Source: Ancylobacter sp. TS-1
GTDB taxonomy: Bacteria > Pseudomonadota > Alphaproteobacteria > Rhizobiales > Xanthobacteraceae
Reading direction: 5' to 3'
DNA: 64,000 bases
Assembly: GCF_009223885.1 (NCBI RefSeq)
Contig: NZ_CP045144.1
Span: 1,612,001 to 1,676,000, forward strand
Shown here: one piece after another, positions 29,210 through 36,792 of the stretch
Numbering within the stretch: position 1 is the first letter of the stretch
Layout: the number at the start of each line of letters is the position of its first letter
Notes under the pieces: generated by a model
What the model saw: only the letters and a program-made list of their open reading frames with translations
What the model was told of the DNA's origin: nothing
Database searches by the model: none
Translations under genes and position numbers: made by a program

Positions 29210-29902
29210 ATGGCCTTCTTCGCGCGGAGGTATGCCGTGCGTGGTGAACAGACCCCGAGGCTTCGCGAAGCCCTCGAAGAAGACATCGTCGCGGGCCGGC
29301 TGCGCCCCGGCCAGAGGCTTGACGAGGCGAGCCTCGCCGAGCGCTTCGGCGTGTCGCGCACGCCGATCCGCGAGGCGCTGATCCAGCTCTCCGCCTCCGG
29401 CCTCATCCAGATGCGCCCCCGGCGCGGCGCGTATGTGGCACTGCTGGGCCCGCGCGAACTGGTCGAATCCTTCGAGCTTATGGCGGAGATCGAGGCTTCC
29501 TGTGCGCGGCTGGCGGCGCAGCGGCTCGGACCGGCGGACCGCATGGCGATCAATCAGGCGCATCTGGCCTGCTGCGAGGCGGTGGCGGCGGGAGACGACG
29601 ACGCCTATTACCCGGCCAATGCCCGGTTCCACGCGGCGATCTACGCGGCCACCGGCAATCGCGTCCTGCGGGCCGAGGCGATACGGCTACAGACCGCCCT
29701 CCAGCCCTATCGTCGTCTTCAGCTGAAGGTGCCGCGGCGCATCGCGGCGTCGCTCGCCGAGCACGAGGCGATTCTCAACGCGCTGCTGGAAGGCGATGGC
29801 GCCGGCGCGGCCGAGCGGATCCGCGCGCATGTGCTGGTGCAGGGCGAGCGCTTCATGTCGCTGCTCGCGGCGCTGCAGCAGGAAGCCGAACCGGCCGACT
29901 GA
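29210..29902 (+). CDS. matR: GntR/FCD transcriptional regulator of malonate genes
   Basis: 230 aa. N-terminal winged helix-turn-helix (about 14-78) with the recognition stretch RFGVSRTPIREALIQLSASGLI. C-terminal FCD ligand domain with metal-type His residues kept (ARFHAAIYAATGN; LAEHEAILNALLEGD). Divergent from matA with the dyad between, which makes autoregulation and malonate-responsive control of mat genes likely. A GTG about ten codons in (before RGEQTPRL) is an alternative start. Confidence 0.88.
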   Translation: MAFFARRYAVRGEQTPRLREALEEDIVAGRLRPGQRLDEASLAERFGVSRTPIREALIQLSASGLIQMRPRRGAYVALLGPRELVESFELMAEIEASCARLAAQRLGPADRMAINQAHLACCEAVAAGDDDAYYPANARFHAAIYAATGNRVLRAEAIRLQTALQPYRRLQLKVPRRIAASLAEHEAILNALLEGDGAGAAERIRAHVLVQGERFMSLLAALQQEAEPAD

Positions 29903-30015
29903 CCGGCTGCCGGCTGGCGAGCCGGACCGCACCGTCACGGCTGGCAGCCGCAGCCACAGCCGGGTGACGTCAGGCCCGCCCTCGTCCACCGAGGGCGAAG
30001 GCCCAGGGGGCCGTC

Positions 30016-30144
30016 TCAGCCCTTCTTCTTCGGCAGCGCGATCGCCAGGGGGGCACCCTTGGTGAGCGAGGAAACCGCCGCCGGCTCCTTGACCTTCTTC
30101 GGCTTCTTGGCTTCGCGATTGCTGCGCATCTGGCCCTTTGCCAT
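30016..30144 (-). CDS. 42-aa lysine-rich small protein
   Basis: The product reads MAKGQMRSNREAKKPKKVKE and then PAAVSSLTKGAPLAIALPKKKG. AAGGAG precedes the ATG at 6-7 nt. The N-terminal MAKGQMRSNREAKKPK segment looks like a very short basic protein I have seen across rhizobial genomes without known function; the similarity is from memory. It lies just downstream of the csp copy 2 terminator on the same strand, so it has its own promoter or depends on readthrough. Possible RNA or ribosome binder, unproven. Confidence 0.7.
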   Translation of the reverse strand: MAKGQMRSNREAKKPKKVKEPAAVSSLTKGAPLAIALPKKKG

Positions 30145-30183
30145 GACCGTCTCCTTCGTGTTGGGGTCGACCGGCGTCGCCGG

Positions 30184-30220
30184 AAAACAAAAAACCCCGC
30201 GTCCTCAGTGAGGCGCGGGG
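30184..30220 (-). terminator. rho-independent terminator of csp copy 2
   Basis: On the minus strand, a CCCCGCG / CGCGGGG stem with an inner CCTC/GAGG pairing, followed by TTTTTTGTTTT. It lies about 130 nt after the cold-shock stop, leaving a long 3' UTR that includes the repeated element. Confidence 0.9.
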
Positions 30221-30270
30221 CCAGAAGGCGCCAGGCGCCTTGTATCGATTTGGCATCGTTCGCACAGGCC

Positions 30271-30288
30271 GCCAGTACATCCGTGGTC
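30271..30288 (-). repeat. csp-linked repeated element, copy 2
   Basis: Exact copy of GACCACGGATGTACTGGC read on the minus strand, 65 nt after the stop of csp copy 2 and before its terminator: same position and orientation relative to the gene as copy 1. Flanks GCCG and CGGC can pair around it, with bases different from those of copy 1. Confidence 0.8.
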
Positions 30289-30352
30289 GACCCGGCAGGA
30301 ACGATGGACGCATCGGCAGGATCCGGAGTCCGGTTCCGCCGATGTCATCGGA

Positions 30353-30565
30353 TCAGCCCAGCGACTGGAGCTTGTCAGCGGACATCTTGCCGCTCCTCTG
30401 GTCAGTGACGAGCTCGAAGCCCACCTTCTGACCCTCGCGCAGGTCACTCATACCCGCGCGCTCCACAGCACTGATGTGCACAAACGCATCGCTGCCGCCA
30501 TCGTCCGGCGCGATGAATCCAAAGCCCTTCTGGGCGTTGAACCATTTTACGGTTCCCGTGGCCAT
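30353..30565 (-). CDS. cold-shock domain protein (CspA family), copy 2
   Basis: 70-aa cold-shock protein with RNP1 KGFGFI (14-19) and RNP2 AFVHIS (27-32). It differs from copy 1 mainly after residue 35 and ends [15 protein letters not shown] precedes the ATG. The leader contains a perfect 7-bp GCCCGCG/CGCGGGC hairpin 33-50 nt before the start. The 3' UTR carries the repeated element. Confidence 0.95.
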   Translation of the reverse strand: MATGTVKWFNAQKGFGFIAPDDGGSDAFVHISAVERAGMSDLREGQKVGFELVTDQRSGKMSADKLQSLG

Positions 30566-30878
30566 GGGAAACCCTTTCGTGATTATAATTGTGGCTTGCC
30601 CGCGAAGACGCGGGCCGTCGAAATCGCATTTTCAGGAAAAGCGGACTTAAAGACACGGAAATTTCCGCGAAACAGCAGTCCATCTTGCCGTTTATCGACG
30701 CGATTAATATGCATCCTGACGATGGATATTACAAGGCCGATGTTTTTTTAAATGGCGCGGGGAAGATTTTTCTACCCCGATAACCGTTGAAGACATTGAG
30801 AATAAAGCCGCCCCGCAAGATGCACCCGCTGCGGAATTCCGGCAGTGCGCGCGGGAGGCTTCGGCCTTGAGGAGTGGG
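30566..30878. promoter_or_regulatory. csp copy 2 promoter and leader region (no gene)
   Basis: 313 nt without a gene, with a visibly AT-rich stretch at 30640-30780. For the minus strand, TTGTAA (30729-30734) and ATATTA (30705-30710) with an 18-nt spacer could be a sigma-70-type promoter, giving a leader of about 130 nt, as is common for csp genes. A perfect hairpin, GCCCGCG-loop-CGCGGGC, is at 30598-30615. Promoter call is by eye only. Confidence 0.35.
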
Positions 30879-31691
30879 CTAGCCCACAGCCTGCACTTCG
30901 TAGGTCCATACGCGGAACGACTTCAGGATATGGGGCCCGAAGGAGTTCACCAGCGGTATGTCGGCGGCGTCGCGGCCGCGCGCCACCACGATCCGGCCGA
31001 TTCGCGGCACGTTGTTGCGCGGATCGAAGGTGTGCCAGGCGCCGTCGAGGAAAACCTCGATCCAGGCGCTGAAATCCATCGGATCGACAACCGGGACGCC
31101 GATGTCGCCGAGATGGCCGTTCACATAGCGCGCCGGAATGTTGAGGCAGCGGCAGAACGCCACCGCGAGATGGGCGAAGTCGCGACAGACACCGACACGC
31201 TCGTGGAACGCCTCGAAGGCGGTCCGGGTCGAGCGGGCCTGCATGTAGTCGAACCGGATGTGCTGATTGACGAAATCGCAGATCGCCTGAACCCGGCCCC
31301 AGCCGGGAGCGATCGTGCCGAACAGGTCCCACGCGGTCTGGCTGAGGCGGTCGGTCTCGCAGTAGCGGCTGCCCATGAGATAGACGAGGCAGTCGTCGGG
31401 CAGTTCCGGCACCGGAAGCTCGCGGGCATTCGGGAACGCCCTGTCCGGCAGGCCGTCATCCTCGATCGTGGCATCGCCCCAGATCGTCAGGTCGCCCGCC
31501 GGCGCGACCAGCCGCCGACAGCGGTTGCCGAACAGATCGTGATAGGTCGTGGTCGGGACGTCGGGCGTCGTGAAGACCGTTTCCGGAGCGCGGATATCGG
31601 CCGCGCGATCCTCATGTACGGCCAGAAGACAGACGAGAGCGGTCGGTTGCTGACAGGTCAGCGTTATCTCATAGCCGTAGCGGATCAGCAT
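30879..31691 (-). CDS. transglutaminase-like protein
   Basis: 270-aa cytoplasmic protein of the bacterial transglutaminase-like superfamily. The catalytic Cys lies in RVGVCRDFAHLAVAFCRCLNIPARYVNG (about 170-197), the His in DFSAWIEVFLDGAWHTFDPR, and the Asp in the following FDPRNN. The N-terminal domain (MLIRYGYEITLTCQQPTALVCLLAVHEDR) is the beta domain found in this family. Likely a peptidase or amidase rather than a cross-linker. 27 nt downstream of the DUF1488 gene, same strand. Confidence 0.88.
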   Translation of the reverse strand: MLIRYGYEITLTCQQPTALVCLLAVHEDRAADIRAPETVFTTPDVPTTTYHDLFGNRCRRLVAPAGDLTIWGDATIEDDGLPDRAFPNARELPVPELPDDCLVYLMGSRYCETDRLSQTAWDLFGTIAPGWGRVQAICDFVNQHIRFDYMQARSTRTAFEAFHERVGVCRDFAHLAVAFCRCLNIPARYVNGHLGDIGVPVVDPMDFSAWIEVFLDGAWHTFDPRNNVPRIGRIVVARGRDAADIPLVNSFGPHILKSFRVWTYEVQAVG

Positions 31692-31718
31692 GAACGGTTC
31701 CCGGGTGCATCGATCCGG

Positions 31719-31994
31719 CTAGCGGAAGTCGGCGGCGGTGAGGATGTAGAAGGTGCGTCGCCCTTCGGAATAGGCTTTGCGAGCAGCATCGTGAATGGAG
31801 GCGCGCAGGGCGTCAAACGCGGAAAGAAATTTCGTCTCCGGAGCACCGGCCTGGCGCAGTTCCGTATCCGATCGCGCGAGCACGCCGGCATCGACGAAGA
31901 ACGAGACCTCGAACATGCCGTCATAGCCGGTGAAGCGGACCGCGTTGCGCGCCCTGTCGAAGCTGCGGCTCGGATTCGGAAAAGCCAGCGTCAT
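31719..31994 (-). CDS. DUF1488 family protein
   Basis: 91-aa protein, MTLAFPNPSRSFDRARNAVRFTGYD, ending GRRTFYILTAADFR. The N-terminal FPNPSRS-x-D and C-terminal Y-x-L-x-A-x-DF patterns match DUF1488, common in rhizobia and of unknown function. It is in a row with the 103-aa gene (39 nt upstream) and the transglutaminase, so the three probably form one transcript. Confidence 0.78.
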   Translation of the reverse strand: MTLAFPNPSRSFDRARNAVRFTGYDGMFEVSFFVDAGVLARSDTELRQAGAPETKFLSAFDALRASIHDAARKAYSEGRRTFYILTAADFR

Positions 31995-32033
31995 CGCCGG
32001 ACGGCCCGCATCTTCCGCGCCCGGCAGCCGGCT

Positions 32034-32345
32034 TCACTTCCGGCCATTGCTGAACGTCTGGTCGCGGAGCGTTGCGCCCTCGCCCGGCTTGGCCGCGACG
32101 AACAGTTCCAGGCTGTCTTCCGTGGTGACCCGCTCATACTGCTCGCGCTCGTTGCGGATGCGGTACTGCGGCGAATCCCCGGAGGGCGGCAGCGTGCCGG
32201 TGACGCGATAGACGTCGCCGAAGCGGGAGGTGAAGACGCCGTAGCCGCCCCGCAGCCGAACGGTCTGCCCGATCGCGAAGCGATGCGTCGCCGCCTCGCG
32301 GTGAACCGGGCGGGCGCTGCGTAACCCTGTGCTGGCATCGGTCAT
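32034..32345 (-). CDS. conserved small protein, 103 aa, beta-barrel-like core
   Basis: Starts MTDASTGLRSARPVHREAATHRFAIGQTVRL; the core FAIGQTVRLRGGYGVFTSRFGDVYRVTGTLPPSGDSPQYRIRNERE looks like a small SH3-like barrel of the kind seen in short rhizobial proteins. Function unknown. AAGGA lies 12 nt before the ATG, so the exact start is uncertain; a longer upstream reading is unlikely. Its leader of up to ~320 nt contains copy 3 of the csp-linked element. Confidence 0.65.
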   Translation of the reverse strand: MTDASTGLRSARPVHREAATHRFAIGQTVRLRGGYGVFTSRFGDVYRVTGTLPPSGDSPQYRIRNEREQYERVTTEDSLELFVAAKPGEGATLRDQTFSNGRK

Positions 32346-32516
32346 GATGACGTGTGGTCCTTTTGGAAAGCGGCATGGCGACCCGCCGACATGACGGGCG
32401 ACGCCAGCGCCGCATGCCGGATGACGGCCGGCAGCCGACAATCGAGAGAAAAGGCGCATGCGACGTGAGGCGGTGCGAAGATCCGCTCCCGGACGAACCC
32501 GAGCGATCCCGGGGGC

Positions 32517-32536
32517 TGCCAGTACATCCGTGGTCA
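32517..32536 (-). repeat. csp-linked repeated element, copy 3
   Basis: TGACCACGGATGTACTGGCA on the minus strand, identical over 20 bases to copy 1. Here the flanks are GCTG and CAGC, which together with CCA/TGG give a 7-bp stem with one bulged A around CGGATGTAC. Unlike the other copies it is not downstream of a cold-shock gene; it lies about 170 nt upstream of the 103-aa gene. Confidence 0.8.
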
Positions 32537-32934
32537 GCGCCAGATTCGTCTTCGGATTCGCGCGGGGCGGTACAGGCACCGGATCGGCACCATGCATCCA
32601 TTGTCGAGAATTGGGGATGTATGGCGGGTCGACGTCTCTGACACCGCGATAGCCAAATCGGCAAAACTGACAGTTTTTACTTATACGCACATGCCGAAAT
32701 TAAACAAGGAAAAACAGAAATTTCGTGAAATGAAGCCGGGTCATCTGAACGCCATTCGAAATAGAGGGGCATGAAAACGCGCCGCACGGCATCGGGATTT
32801 CATCCCGCGCTCCCCCTTCACGACGAAACAGCCCGACGCCCCAGCGCCCCGTCCGGCCGCCATGCAGGCACCGTTTCGAAGGCGTGCCGACGGCGCGCCA
32901 TGGGTGGCGTCTGCCCTGGAAAGCGATTAGATTA

Positions 32935-32942
32935 GTGATCAC
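32935..32942. promoter_or_regulatory. GTGATCAC operator upstream of the GntR gene
   Basis: Palindrome GTGATCAC in the context TTAGTGATCACAATATCAC, 63 nt before the ATG at 33005. The core TNAGTGATCACA is shared with the two other promoter regions of this module. Confidence 0.72.
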
Positions 32943-33004
32943 AATATCACCCATCGCAGCTCCCAGCCTAGGCAAAGAGGCGCCGGCGCGCCTTGTAGAA
33001 TCTC

Positions 33005-33703
33005 ATGACCGAACAGGTAGTTTTCGAGAAGCTGGAGCGCGACCCGCTCCATGAGCGCGTGCATCGCGAACTTCGCTCCGCCATCATCGCCGCGCGGTTC
33101 GCGCCGGGTCAGAAGCTGACGGTGCGTTCCATCTCCTCGGCGTTCGGCGTCAGCACCATGCCGGTGCGCGCGGCCTTTGCGCGCCTCGCGGCCGAAAAGG
33201 CCGTCACGGCGCTGGCCAACGGCACCATCTCCATTCCGCTGCTGACCCGCGAGCAGTTCGACGAGTTGATCGAGCTGCGCATGCTGCTGGAGGGGATCGC
33301 GACGGAGAAGGCCGCGCGGCTGATCACCGACGGCGAGATCGAGGCGCTGGAGCGGGTCTCCCGCGAACTGCGCGAAGCGGCGAACGCCAACGATGCCGAC
33401 GCCTATCTCCAGTTGAACCAGCAGTTCAAATTCGCGGTGTTCAAGGCGGCGCGCGCGCCGGTGCTGGAAGACCTGATCGAGCGGCTATGGCTGCAGATCG
33501 GCCCCTTCATGCGCCACTACGCCGCCGACATTCGCGGCCAGCTCGACACCGACCGCTACGACGCGGTGATCGCCGCCTTGCGCCGCGCCGACGGCCGAAG
33601 CGCCCGGGCGGCCATGGAGGAGGACGTCGCCGGCGGCGCCGCCTTCCTCTCGCGCGTCGCGGTCTTCGCCGAGGCGCCCACCGAGCCGCCGACCGGCAAA
33701 TGA
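33005..33703 (+). CDS. GntR/FCD transcriptional regulator of the cyclic-amide module
   Basis: 232 aa. The winged HTH (about 13-75) has AFGVSTMPVRAAFARLAAEKAV as recognition region. The FCD domain (about 85-215) is unusual: the position that is normally His in N-x-x-FH is Lys (LNQQFKFAVFKAA), and the late His is also missing (TDRYDAVIAAL), so it probably does not bind metal in the usual way. Located next to the aldehyde dehydrogenase (converging). Matching GTGATCAC palindromes in three promoters point to it as local regulator. Confidence 0.85.
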   Translation: MTEQVVFEKLERDPLHERVHRELRSAIIAARFAPGQKLTVRSISSAFGVSTMPVRAAFARLAAEKAVTALANGTISIPLLTREQFDELIELRMLLEGIATEKAARLITDGEIEALERVSRELREAANANDADAYLQLNQQFKFAVFKAARAPVLEDLIERLWLQIGPFMRHYAADIRGQLDTDRYDAVIAALRRADGRSARAAMEEDVAGGAAFLSRVAVFAEAPTEPPTGK

Positions 33704-33727
33704 GCCGGCCGGCACGCGACGGTTTGA

Positions 33728-35158
33728 TCAGCCTTCCAGCAGGTACGACGTCTTGGTCTGGGTGAAGAAGTCGCGCGCGGCGCGGCCCTGCTCCTTCGGC
33801 CCGTAGCCCGAGGCCTTCGTGCCGCCGAAGGGCACGTGATAGTCCACGCCGGCCGTCGGCAGGTTCAGCATGGTCATGCCGGCCTTCACGTTGCGGCGGA
33901 AATGGTGGGCGTATTTCATCGTCGTCGTGCAGATGCCGGCGGAGAGGCCGTAGGCCGTGTCGTTGGCGACCTCGAGCGCCTCCTCATAGTCCCGGACGCG
34001 GATCACCGAGGCGACCGGACCGAACACTTCCTCGCGGTTGATGCGCATGCCGCGATGCGTGTCGGCGAAGAGCGCGGGCGAGAGATAGAAGCCCTCCGTC
34101 GGGCGATTGAGCCGCTCGCCGCCGGCGACCAGCCGTGCGCCCTCACCGCGCGCGATCTCGATATAGGACATGTCCTTGGCGAGCTGACGCTCGTCGATCA
34201 CCGGGCCGACCTGCGTGCCGGCCTCCAGCGCGTGGCCGACTTTCAGCGCACGCACGCGCCCAGCCACCGCCTCGACGAACCGATCATGCACGCCCTCGGT
34301 GACGATGAGCCGGCTCGATGCCGTGCAGCGCTGACCGGTCTGGTAGAATGCGCCGTTCACCGCGCATTCTACCGCGAGGTCGAAGGGCGCGTCGTCCAGC
34401 ACGACCAGCGGATTCTTGCCGCCCAGCTCAAGCTGCACCCGCGCGCCATTCGCCACCGCATGGGCCGCGACCTTGCGGCCGGTGACGGTCGAGCCGGTGA
34501 AGCTGATGCCGTTGATGTCGGCCGAGGACGCCAGCGCCTCGCCCACATCCGCCCCGCCAACGACAAGGTTGACGAGGCCGGCCGGCAGCCCGGCCTGCTC
34601 CATGATCTCGAACAGCGCCACCGCGCTCGCCGGCACCAGCTCGGAGGGCTTCAGCACCACCGCATTTCCATAGGCGATGGCGGGGGCGATCTTGTTGGCG
34701 GGCACCGAGGAAGGGTAGTTCCACGGGGTTATCAGCCCGATCACCCCGACCGGCTCGGGCATCACCTCCACCTCGACCCCGGCACGGATCGAGGGCAGGC
34801 GCTCGCCGGCCAGGCGCAGCACCTCGCCCGCGTAGAACTTGAAGAGCTGGCCGGCGCGCGTGACCTCGCCGATGCCGTCGGCGAGCGGCTTGCCCTCCTC
34901 GCGCGACAACAGCCCGCCAAGCGCCTCCCGCCGGGCCAGGATCGCGGCGCCGATGGCATCCAGCATCTCGCTGCGGACCTGCAGCGTCATGGCTCCCCAG
35001 ACCGGCACCGCCGCCCGCGCGGCCGCGATCGCCTCGGCGACCTGGGCCGGCGTGGCGAGGGAAAACTCGTCCACCACGTCGGAAATATCGGACGGATTCA
35101 CGTTCCGCAGGCTGCCGGGTCCCTCGACCCAGGCCCCGCCGATGAAATTGCGCTGCAC
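33728..35158 (-). CDS. aldehyde dehydrogenase, semialdehyde type
   Basis: NAD(P)-dependent oxidation of an aldehyde to the acid, 476 aa, full length. Glu244 lies in VQLELGGKNPLVVL and the nucleophile Cys278 in FYQTGQRCTASSRL. TPWNYPSSVPANK is the cofactor-binding loop and the C-terminal PFGGTKASGYGPKEQG is conserved. It resembles succinate-semialdehyde and alpha-ketoglutarate-semialdehyde dehydrogenases. It shares a 91-nt divergent promoter with an omega-aminotransferase, so the aminotransferase product is the likely substrate. Confidence 0.9.
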   Translation of the reverse strand: MQRNFIGGAWVEGPGSLRNVNPSDISDVVDEFSLATPAQVAEAIAAARAAVPVWGAMTLQVRSEMLDAIGAAILARREALGGLLSREEGKPLADGIGEVTRAGQLFKFYAGEVLRLAGERLPSIRAGVEVEVMPEPVGVIGLITPWNYPSSVPANKIAPAIAYGNAVVLKPSELVPASAVALFEIMEQAGLPAGLVNLVVGGADVGEALASSADINGISFTGSTVTGRKVAAHAVANGARVQLELGGKNPLVVLDDAPFDLAVECAVNGAFYQTGQRCTASSRLIVTEGVHDRFVEAVAGRVRALKVGHALEAGTQVGPVIDERQLAKDMSYIEIARGEGARLVAGGERLNRPTEGFYLSPALFADTHRGMRINREEVFGPVASVIRVRDYEEALEVANDTAYGLSAGICTTTMKYAHHFRRNVKAGMTMLNLPTAGVDYHVPFGGTKASGYGPKEQGRAARDFFTQTKTSYLLEG

Positions 35159-35185
35159 TTCAAGACCCTCTCAATTGCGAGATCA

Positions 35186-35193
35186 GTGATCAC
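35186..35193. promoter_or_regulatory. GTGATCAC operator between aldehyde dehydrogenase and aminotransferase
   Basis: Context GATCAGTGATCACACTTTAT in the 91-nt divergent region, 28 nt from the dehydrogenase ATG. Its position can control both genes. Ten bases (TCAGTGATCA) plus the following CA match the site at 40732. Confidence 0.78.
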
Positions 35194-35249
35194 ACTTTAT
35201 AGTGCCATGCAGCCTGCTTCAACATGCCGTCCAGTCGGAGAGCCTGCGC

Positions 35250-36656
35250 ATGAGCCTCGAACCGCACCACAACATGTCACTTGAGGAGATGGACAAGCGC
35301 AGCCTGTTCCACCCCTTCACCAGCATTGGCGACCATCTCGCCAACGGGCCGCGCATCATGGCCTCGGCCGCGGGCGTCCACGTCACCGACAGCAAGGGCC
35401 GCCGCTATCTCGACGGCGCCGCCGGGCTCTGGTGCGTCAATGTCGGCTATGGCCGGCAGGAGATCGTCGACGCGATGACGCGGCAGGCGCAGGCGCTGCC
35501 GTTCTTCCATTCCTTCACGTCGATCGCCAACGAGCCGTCGATCCGCCTCGCCGACCGCGTGCTGCGCTGGGCGCCGGATCACATGAGCAAGGTGTTCTTC
35601 GGCAATTCCGGATCGGACGCCAACGACACCAACATCAAGCTGGTCTGGTACTACAACAACATGCGCGGCAAGCCCGCGAAGAAGAAGATCGTGGCGCGCA
35701 ACCGCGCCTATCACGGCGTCACCATCGGCGCGGGCAGCCTCACCGGGCTGACCAACTGCCACCAGTTCTTCGACCTGCCGCTGCCGCAGATCATCCGCAC
35801 CCATTCGGTCGACCAGTACCGCGAGAAGCCGGAAGGCATGAGCGAGGCGGAGTTCACCGCCTATCTCGCCAGCGAGCTCGAGGCGCTGATCCTGAAGGAA
35901 GGGCCGGACACCGTCGCCGCCTTCATCGCCGAGCCGGTGATGGGCACGGGCGGCGTGCTGGTGCCGCCCGCCGGCTATTTCCAGGCGGTGCAGGACGTGC
36001 TCGACCGCTACGACATCCTGATGATCGCCGACGAGGTGATCTGCGGCTTCGGCCGGCTCGGCTCGCCCTTCGGCACCACCCATTTCGGCATCCGCCCGGA
36101 CATCATGACCATGGCCAAGGGCCTGTCGTCGGGCTACCAGCCGATCTCGGCGAGCGTGATTTCCGAGCGCATCTGGGAGGTGCTGAAGGACACGTCGGGC
36201 GAGGTCGCCTCCTTCGCCCACGGCTTCACCTATTCCGCCCACCCGATCGCGGCGGCGGCGGCGCTCGCCAATCTCGACATCGTCGAGCGCGAGAACCTCG
36301 TCGGCAATGCCGCGAGCGCCGGCACCGAGCTGAAGGCGGCACTGAAGGCGCGCATCGGCGACCACCCCCATGTCGGCGATATTCGCGGCGTCGGCCTGAT
36401 GCTGGCGGTGGAGATGGTGGCCGACCGCGCCACCAGGCAGCCCTTCGACCTCTCGCTGAAGGTCGGCGCGCGCATCGTCGCCAAGGCCTATGAGCAGGGC
36501 GTGATCGTTCGCCCGCTCGGCAACATGATCGCCATGTCGCCCCCGCTCACCCTGACGAGCGCCAATATCGAGGAACTGGTGGCGGGCCTCGGCCGCGCGG
36601 TGGACGCGGCGACAGACGAACTCGCCCGTGAAGGCGCCCTGCCGAAGAAGCACTGA
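35250..36656 (+). CDS. class III omega-aminotransferase
   Basis: PLP enzyme, 468 aa, of the beta-alanine/omega-amino acid:pyruvate type. PLP Lys is about residue 290 in MTMAKGLSSGYQP; the PLP-ring Asp is in IADEVICGFGR (about 259-269). GNSGSDANDTNIKL and YHGVTIGAGSLTG bind PLP phosphate. GGAG stands 9 nt before this ATG; a second in-frame Met (SLEEMDK) lies eight codons on. It removes a terminal amino group and would feed a semialdehyde to the divergent dehydrogenase. It ends in a strong terminator. Confidence 0.9.
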   Translation: MSLEPHHNMSLEEMDKRSLFHPFTSIGDHLANGPRIMASAAGVHVTDSKGRRYLDGAAGLWCVNVGYGRQEIVDAMTRQAQALPFFHSFTSIANEPSIRLADRVLRWAPDHMSKVFFGNSGSDANDTNIKLVWYYNNMRGKPAKKKIVARNRAYHGVTIGAGSLTGLTNCHQFFDLPLPQIIRTHSVDQYREKPEGMSEAEFTAYLASELEALILKEGPDTVAAFIAEPVMGTGGVLVPPAGYFQAVQDVLDRYDILMIADEVICGFGRLGSPFGTTHFGIRPDIMTMAKGLSSGYQPISASVISERIWEVLKDTSGEVASFAHGFTYSAHPIAAAAALANLDIVERENLVGNAASAGTELKAALKARIGDHPHVGDIRGVGLMLAVEMVADRATRQPFDLSLKVGARIVAKAYEQGVIVRPLGNMIAMSPPLTLTSANIEELVAGLGRAVDAATDELAREGALPKKH

Positions 36657-36678
36657 GCCGCGCGCGCCCAGATGCGGA

Positions 36679-36714
36679 AAGGCCCCGGACGCCACGTCCG
36701 GGGCCTTCTTTTTT
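36679..36714 (+). terminator. rho-independent terminator after the aminotransferase
   Basis: Perfect 12-bp stem AAGGCCCCGGAC / GTCCGGGGCCTT, 5-nt loop, then CTTTTTT. Located 22 nt after the stop codon. Confidence 0.95.
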
Positions 36715-36792
36715 GCCGGAAGGCAAACCGCCTCTCCTGAACCGCCTCTCCCGCCGGACAGGCATTCGGGCCGGCCGCCGCCGGCCCGGCTG

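Larger units (their letters stand above)
32346..33004. other. 659-nt intergenic region with repeated element, putative promoter and operator
   Basis: No convincing gene. It holds the third csp-linked element (32517-32536). On the minus strand a putative promoter has TTGTTT at 32702-32707 and TATAAG at 32680-32685 with a 16-nt spacer, pointing toward the 103-aa gene. A stretch at 32655-32770 is clearly more AT-rich than the surrounding DNA. The GTGATCAC operator of the GntR gene is near the right end. Confidence 0.45.
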
